Positions 4,990 through 6,047 of a DNA stretch of 6,047 nt are shown piece after piece. The DNA is from Caulobacter sp. (GTDB lineage: Bacteria; Pseudomonadota; Alphaproteobacteria; Caulobacterales; Caulobacteraceae). The number at the start of each line of letters is the position of its first letter. Position 1 is the first letter of the stretch. The translations under genes and the position numbers were made by a program. Under the pieces are notes generated by a model, which saw only the letters and a list, made by a program, of their open reading frames with translations, searched no databases and was not told the DNA's origin. The stretch spans positions 1 through 6,047 of the forward strand of contig JAQGIN010000165.1 in assembly GCA_028291125.1 (NCBI GenBank), in the 5' to 3' direction.

Positions 4990-5886
4990 ATGCCGTCGTC
5001 CTCGCCCCTGACCGGACTGGAGCGCCTCGCGATCGCGGCGATCATCCTCACCTGGGGGCTGAACAACGCCGCGGCCAAGGTGGCGACGGCGGCCCTGCCG
5101 CCGATGCTGGTCGGCGGCCTGCGCTTCGCCCTGGCCCTGGTGTTCCTGGCCGCCTTCGTGCGGCCGCCGTTCCCGGCTCCGCGCCGGCTGTTGCTGATCG
5201 TGCTGCTGTCGGGGCCGATCCATTTCGGGGTGCTGTACGCGGCGTTCGGCCTGGCCCAGTCGCTGAGCCCGCTGGTGGTGGCCACCCAGCTGTGGATCCC
5301 GTTCACCGCCCTGGCGGCCTGGGCGATGCTGGGCGAGACCATGCGGCCGGCGGCGGTGCTGGGCCTGGCGGTGGCTTTCGCTGGGGTGGTGTGGATGAGT
5401 CTCGACCCCGGAGCCACGGCCGAGCTGCCGGCCATCGGCCTGGGGGCGATCTCCAGCGTTTCCTGGGCGATCGCCACGGTGCTGGTGCGCCAGACGCCCG
5501 GCGTGCAGCCGCTGAAGATGCAGGGTCTGACGGCGATCGTCGCCGCCCCGACCCTGTTGGCGGCGTCGTTCGCTTTCGAGCCGGATGTGGTGGCGCGGGC
5601 CCAGGCGGCGCCGACGGTCGCCTGGCTGTGCGTGGCCTTCGCCGGCCTGGTTTCGACCATCGGGGCCAGCGCCCTGCTGTTCTGGCTGGTGCGGCGGCGC
5701 GAGCCGGGGCGGGTGACGCCCTATTTCCTGCTGACGCCCTTGGTGTCGTGCTCGATCGGCGTGGCGTTCATGGGCGACCGGCTGTCGCCGCAGCTGGTGA
5801 TCGGAGCCGCGGCGACGATGGTGGGGGTGGCCCTGGTGGCGCTGACCGAGAAGCGGGCGGTCGCCGTGGCGGGGGAGGCGACCTAG
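4990..5886 (+). CDS. EamA/DMT-superfamily permease (10 TM)
   Basis: This 298-residue protein is a typical drug/metabolite transporter of the inner membrane with two EamA repeats. Ten hydrophobic helices can be placed at about 11-30, 37-56, 66-86, 92-112, 121-138, 147-166, 177-197, 209-232, 243-262 and 267-286. Each repeat ends in the family pattern: a Gly-Glu or Gly-Asp turn (G115-E116; G262-D263), a short polar stretch, then a Gly-rich last helix. The positive-inside pattern is clear, for example R58, R65-R66 and R235-R237. The start follows an in-frame TGA at 4975-4977, so ATG 4990 is the earliest ATG available; no good ribosome site is visible. It begins 31 nt after bioA on the same strand, suggesting co-transcription. 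The substrate cannot be read from sequence; the family exports amino acids or metabolites, and E. coli YigM of the same superfamily takes up biotin. Confidence 0.9.
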   Translation: MPSSSPLTGLERLAIAAIILTWGLNNAAAKVATAALPPMLVGGLRFALALVFLAAFVRPPFPAPRRLLLIVLLSGPIHFGVLYAAFGLAQSLSPLVVATQLWIPFTALAAWAMLGETMRPAAVLGLAVAFAGVVWMSLDPGATAELPAIGLGAISSVSWAIATVLVRQTPGVQPLKMQGLTAIVAAPTLLAASFAFEPDVVARAQAAPTVAWLCVAFAGLVSTIGASALLFWLVRRREPGRVTPYFLLTPLVSCSIGVAFMGDRLSPQLVIGAAATMVGVALVALTEKRAVAVAGEAT

Positions 5887-5945
5887 ACGGATGACCCCTC
5901 ACCACTCCAAACAGCCCATCATCCCCTGAGTTCTCAAACGAAGTG

Positions 5946-5972
5946 CAACACCCTGCGTTGGCGGAGGTGTTG
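5946..5972 (+). promoter_or_regulatory. Hairpin covering the transposase ribosome binding site
   Basis: CAACACC (5946-5952) pairs perfectly with GGTGTTG (5966-5972) across a 13-nt loop. The Shine-Dalgarno GGAGG (5963-5967) lies partly in the loop and partly in the right arm, 7 nt before the transposase ATG. Folded RNA would hide the end of this site. Transcripts entering from outside would contain both arms, whereas a transcript starting inside the left arm would not. Confidence 0.4.
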
Positions 5973-5974
5973 GG

Positions 5975-6047
5975 ATGGGACGGGTTTACGAGCAGCTCAG
6001 CCTTGAGGAGCGGTGTGAGATTGCCCGGCTATCTGGCTCGGGTTCGT
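5975..6047 (+). CDS. IS30-family transposase, N-terminal 24 residues (partial)
   Basis: The frame from ATG 5975 stays open to the window end. Its start, Y5-E-Q-L-S-L-E-E-R-C-E-I-A-R-L (5-19), is the hallmark opening of IS30-family transposases, leading into their N-terminal helix-turn-helix that binds the IS ends. The catalytic DDE domain would lie beyond the window. GGAGG at 5963-5967 is a good ribosome site 7 nt upstream. Codon choice (GTT, CTT, TGT, ATT, CTA, TCT, GGT) differs from the strongly G/C-ending codons of the neighbouring genes, consistent with a mobile origin. Whether the full gene is intact cannot be judged. Confidence 0.8.
   Translation, partial: MGRVYEQLSLEERCEIARLSGSGS

Larger units (their letters stand above)
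5927..6047 (+). mobile_element. IS30-family insertion sequence, left part only (cut by window end)
   Basis: After the permease stop the DNA becomes visibly less GC-rich, and an IS30-type transposase gene begins at 5975. The stretch 5927-5972, containing AAACGAAGTGCAACACC, has the position and look of an IS left end with its terminal repeat. The exact boundary is a guess: the right end and the target duplication lie outside the window, so nothing here can be matched against them. The insertion lies between genes and leaves the permease intact. Confidence 0.55.

Noticed and set aside
3807..5660. Very long (617-residue) minus-strand open frame
   Set aside because: It lies opposite bioA and the permease, which have clear family motifs. 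Its composition is Gly/Arg/Gln/His-rich, as expected for an antisense frame in GC-rich DNA.
5889..5924. GGATGA (5889-5894) and TCATCC (5919-5924) as a terminator after the permease
   Set aside because: The arms are only 6 bp with a 24-nt loop and there is no T run, so I do not call a terminator.

Overview
This window looks like ordinary chromosome from a GC-rich alphaproteobacterium, most likely of the Caulobacterales (Caulobacter or Phenylobacterium type). The reasons are the very high GC content with GC-biased third codon positions, an exact alphaproteobacterial LexA box (direct GAAC repeats 7 nt apart) upstream of ssb, a near-consensus CtrA site beside it, and a strong shortage of GANTC, the CcrM methylation sequence. 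The genus is an inference.

Layout. Bases 1-62 hold no gene I can support; a nine-residue open tail ending in TGA at 29-31 could be the end of an upstream gene but cannot be identified. Two unrecognised envelope genes follow on the plus strand, 9 nt apart: a membrane-anchored Cys-containing protein (63-737) and a small lipoprotein (747-1136). A 157-bp gap then carries the putative control region of ssb (LexA box, CtrA-like site, GANTC). ssb (1294-1806) runs into the tail of bioD; the two stop codons interlock in one CTAG. bioF and bioD form a minus-strand operon (bioF 3612-2461, then bioD 2459-1803, 1 nt apart). bioA (3690-4958) is divergent from bioF across 77 bp. Directly downstream of bioA is a ten-helix EamA/DMT permease (4990-5886). 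The right edge is AT-richer and enters an IS30-family insertion sequence whose transposase starts at 5975 and is cut by the window end.

Function. BioF, BioA and BioD are three consecutive steps of biotin synthesis (pimeloyl thioester to KAPA, KAPA to DAPA, DAPA to dethiobiotin). The last enzyme, BioB, and the pimelate-forming genes are not in the window. The DMT permease may be co-transcribed with bioA and could move a biotin-related compound, but this is speculative. SSB belongs to replication and the SOS response and only adjoins the biotin genes.

Most notable signals. No new system is evident. The most interesting structure is a strong hairpin followed by four T's inside the bioD coding region, oriented to end ssb transcription. 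Other points are the layered regulatory motifs before ssb, a perfect dyad inside the putative bioF promoter, and a hairpin covering the ribosome binding site of the IS transposase.
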